Origin: Candidatus Binatia bacterium
GTDB lineage: Bacteria; Desulfobacterota; Binatia; UBA9968; JAJDTQ01
Reading direction: 5' to 3'
Length of the DNA stretch: 64,000 nt
Assembly: GCA_951813575.1 (NCBI GenBank)
Contig: OX638375.1
Span: 992,001-1,056,000, forward strand
The stretch's first letter is position 1, and each line of letters starts with the position of its first letter. A model generated the notes under the pieces. The model worked only from the letters and a program-made list of their open reading frames with translations, did not search any database and had not been told where the DNA came from. Shown here piece after piece: positions 61,891 through 64,000 of this stretch. A program made the translations under genes and the position numbers.

Positions 61891-62838
61891 TCATCGTCGA
61901 GGGATCTCTCTTCCTTTAACTAGAACTTCCTGACCGGTTTCCAGCCTGTACGATTCGGGGAAAAAATAAAGTAGCCATTGCTTGACTATGCGCCAAATCT
62001 GGTCGTAGTCAGCAATGCCTCCGGGGCCACCACTGAGATGAGCGGATAGGAACTCTTGAGCCTTCGTGTCGGTCAAGCCAGTTAAAGCCAGTTTGTCTAT
62101 TTCGGTGAGCAACGGCATCTGCCGAAGTATTCCAGCTACATATGCTGTGAACAAGTTCTCGGTTAACCCCTGCGGTGGCAACAGTGCGGCGAGGTCATCC
62201 TGGGCCGCGTTGAATGCGCTGCTGACCATAGTATCGGCACCGCGACCGCGATAAACTTCCCAGAGTTGCTCCGGAACTGGACATTGCGGCACCCAGAGCG
62301 TCGCTTCTTCCTCTCTTGTCTCGTCTTCTACTTCGGGAGGATGGTGCATTGGGCGAGTTTGTTTGAGTTGGTCCGCCTGCGCACGAATTTGCATACGGAG
62401 TTGCGCAGTGGCGTCGACGGCCGAATCCAATAGGGCTGACTCCCAGTCAAGCAGTCCCGGAAAATCGGCGGGTAGCGCAACGAGCAACTCCACGTTTGAC
62501 GGTGTGTGCCAGCCGAGGCCGCGCGAGGTCAGATTGGCAGAACCTACGAGGGTTCTCTCACCATTCGAATAGTATTTTGCATGCAGGTGCGGGTGTACCA
62601 AGAGCCGGCCACCCTTTACCTGCGTGATATCGTCGAAGATTTCGAGATCGCAGACGCCCGAAACAATATCTTCGGGCAGCCAACGCGTGATGCAGGTGCA
62701 TTCCGCGACTGTGTCGGGAAGTGTTTTGAGAAGGCGGCGAATGGTCTCTGATTTGATGTACGGCGCTGCAATAACGACCCGGCTCGCCGCATTCTGCATA
62801 AGCTCAAGAACTGCGTCGCCTGGGAACACAACCGTCAT
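61891..62838 (-). CDS. Phospholipase-D-family nuclease-like protein
   Basis: The 315-residue protein has one HKD motif: HLHAKYYSNGERTLVGSANLTSRG, with H86 and K88, and VVIAAPYIKSETI at the N-terminus. One HKD per chain suggests a dimer, as in Nuc- or BfiI-type nucleases. The C-terminal half is unassigned. It starts one base after the stop of the GHKL-like gene, so the two form an operon. Composition is lower in GC than the left part of the window. Confidence 0.78.
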   Translation of the reverse strand: MTVVFPGDAVLELMQNAASRVVIAAPYIKSETIRRLLKTLPDTVAECTCITRWLPEDIVSGVCDLEIFDDITQVKGGRLLVHPHLHAKYYSNGERTLVGSANLTSRGLGWHTPSNVELLVALPADFPGLLDWESALLDSAVDATAQLRMQIRAQADQLKQTRPMHHPPEVEDETREEEATLWVPQCPVPEQLWEVYRGRGADTMVSSAFNAAQDDLAALLPPQGLTENLFTAYVAGILRQMPLLTEIDKLALTGLTDTKAQEFLSAHLSGGPGGIADYDQIWRIVKQWLLYFFPESYRLETGQEVLVKGREIPRR

Positions 62839-62839
62839 G

Positions 62840-64000
62840 TCATTCTTCTTCTTGTTCAGTCAGGAAAAAGCGCGCCATCTTTCCCCATTCCTGCCGCATC
62901 TCGAACAGCCGGTTCTGCTGTCGCACCTCTTCCATTTCGTAGCGAGCCCAGGCTGCGAACAGCAATTCCAGCGTGTCGGCAGCCTTATGAATCCGGTCGA
63001 TCAGGTCGGCATCCGACTCGTCACCGATTTCGGGTTCGAGTGCCTCCATCAGTTGTTCATAGAACGGGTGATTGGTATTGAAGACGATAGCGGTTAGCCC
63101 GCCTTGTTTGTGCTCGACGTTGAAGAAGGCGTAGCCTTCCATCGCTTTGGTGACGAATACGACCTTGCGCTTGCGCCTAAGCGTCGCGTTTGCGATTTCC
63201 TCCGCGACGTTCTCTGAGTAGTGCTTGTCCTCCCTCAAGTCTTTCTCGAAGCTCTTGCGGTCCTCCTCGGTGAATTCCGTTTTGTCCGCATCCGTCGGAT
63301 GCCCCTCTTCCGCGCGCTTCCGGAACTTCGTCGTCGCCAGATCCTCGACGGTAGGCTCGTCGTGCCTCTCCGGTTTCGACCGACGACCCGCCGTTTGCTT
63401 CTTGAGACGCTTGCGCACTTCCTGTATCTGCTGCCGGATGTGATCGACGACGGGTAACAGAAGCGCGCGAGGGTCCCCCTCGCTCTGGATACGATCACGA
63501 AACTCCGACATCGACTCGCCAGGTTCGGCTTCGCTACGCCACTCGAACTGAGCCATATGGGAGAAGATCGTCGCGTTCTGCTTGGTATTGGTAACACCGA
63601 ACACCTCATCGAGGGTCGAGGGAAACTCGACCTCTACTCCCCACCACCGCTCGGTTGGGTCGTAGCTGTTGGTCCAGGACGGGTCGAGGTCCAGTTCGCG
63701 ACCTTCTCGGACGATCGACAGTCCAATGTTCTTGGCTGCATGCTTGCCATGGGGTTTGGCACCGCGGTCGCTCCTGTCCTCGGGTACAGTCTCTTGGCGC
63801 GCCCAGCTCATCCGCACGACGATTTCGTGCGTCGAGCCGTCATAGTCGATTGAAAACACTTCCTCCTCGCTGCCCCAGAGCTGGAACATCGGCTCGGCGT
63901 CAAACGGGGTCGGGGTTGAGGAATTGGGCATTAGGTAGAGCGGATCGTTGACGCGAACGAACTCGTTAAAAGTCGGTTCGTCTTCTCCTTCGACCAAGGC
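62840..64000 (-). CDS. C-terminal part of a GHKL-ATPase-like protein, partial
   Basis: The frame is open to the right edge: 386 codons before the stop, N-terminus missing. The sequence has KNIGLSIVREGRELDLDPSW, WWGVEVEFPSTLDEVFGVTNTKQ and a long charged part (EVRKRLKKQTAGRRSK). These segments resemble the region after the ATP-binding fold in MORC/HSP90-like GHKL ATPases paired with PLD nucleases in antiphage loci. The ATP-binding motifs themselves would lie beyond 64000. The link to defence is inference. Confidence 0.6.
   Translation of the reverse strand, partial: ALVEGEDEPTFNEFVRVNDPLYLMPNSSTPTPFDAEPMFQLWGSEEEVFSIDYDGSTHEIVVRMSWARQETVPEDRSDRGAKPHGKHAAKNIGLSIVREGRELDLDPSWTNSYDPTERWWGVEVEFPSTLDEVFGVTNTKQNATIFSHMAQFEWRSEAEPGESMSEFRDRIQSEGDPRALLLPVVDHIRQQIQEVRKRLKKQTAGRRSKPERHDEPTVEDLATTKFRKRAEEGHPTDADKTEFTEEDRKSFEKDLREDKHYSENVAEEIANATLRRKRKVVFVTKAMEGYAFFNVEHKQGGLTAIVFNTNHPFYEQLMEALEPEIGDESDADLIDRIHKAADTLELLFAAWARYEMEEVRQQNRLFEMRQEWGKMARFFLTEQEEE

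Overview
The window is GC-rich bacterial DNA with short intergenic gaps, Shine-Dalgarno motifs of the GGAGG type and frequent 4-bp GTGA or CTGA start/stop overlaps. Flavin-dependent LLM oxidoreductases (4), Pht5-like decarboxylase/binding proteins (3), amidohydrolase-2 proteins (2), VOC and cupin oxygenases, TRAP and tripartite-tricarboxylate binding proteins and a GrdB-like selenoprotein together suggest a metabolically versatile bacterium of the Tectomicrobia/Entotheonella or Desulfobacterota-like kind. That placement is inference from gene content; no marker gene is present. No rRNA or tRNA gene and no CRISPR array was recognised.

Layout. 1-573: start of a eutA-like gene on the minus strand, missed by simple ORF calling because it runs off the left edge. 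785-6773: DUF4175-like membrane protein, TPR metallopeptidase and MoxR ATPase. 6816-16699: about 10 kb of unrelated cargo (HAD phosphatase, DUF429-like pseudogene, PIN toxin with a hybrid antitoxin, class IV aminotransferase, LLM enzyme, sulfatase, CMD protein, an MFS/PPTase pair and a low-GC MFS gene). 16861-22848: DUF58, BatA-like, DUF4159 and vWA proteins, the usual partners of MoxR, so the cargo splits what is normally one envelope-associated cluster. 22916-25480: NudC and an asparaginase-like protein. 25570-28182: an AAA/DUF4143 ATPase, a remnant of a second asparaginase-like gene, and a RES/Xre toxin-antitoxin pair.

28325-53569 is mainly catabolic: DapA-like aldolase, two diiron or heme-oxygenase-like oxidase candidates, LLM enzymes, a gentisate-dioxygenase-like bicupin, amidohydrolases, a molybdopterin hydroxylase large subunit, an atypical M24 protein, an Asp-box propeller and an aldo/keto reductase. 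A second AAA/DUF4143 gene, an orphan VapB and a HigBA-type pair (44361-45294) are interspersed. 53722-56309 holds a fatty-acid desaturase with an IS1380-family element immediately upstream. 56368-60956 carries a third Pht5-like gene, a cupin and a complete TRAP transporter. From about 61000 the GC content falls and the content becomes defence-like: MntA/HepT-type pair, PLD nuclease and the C-terminus of a GHKL-ATPase-like protein that runs off the right edge.

The strongest unexpected signal is at 38628-39422: a GrdB/PrdB-like gene with one in-frame TGA in a UxxC motif, followed 10 nt later by a perfect 7-bp hairpin that fits the bacterial SECIS pattern. Other notable points are two apparent CTG-initiated operon genes, a hybrid VapB antitoxin with twin palindromes in its promoter, and the split MoxR cluster.
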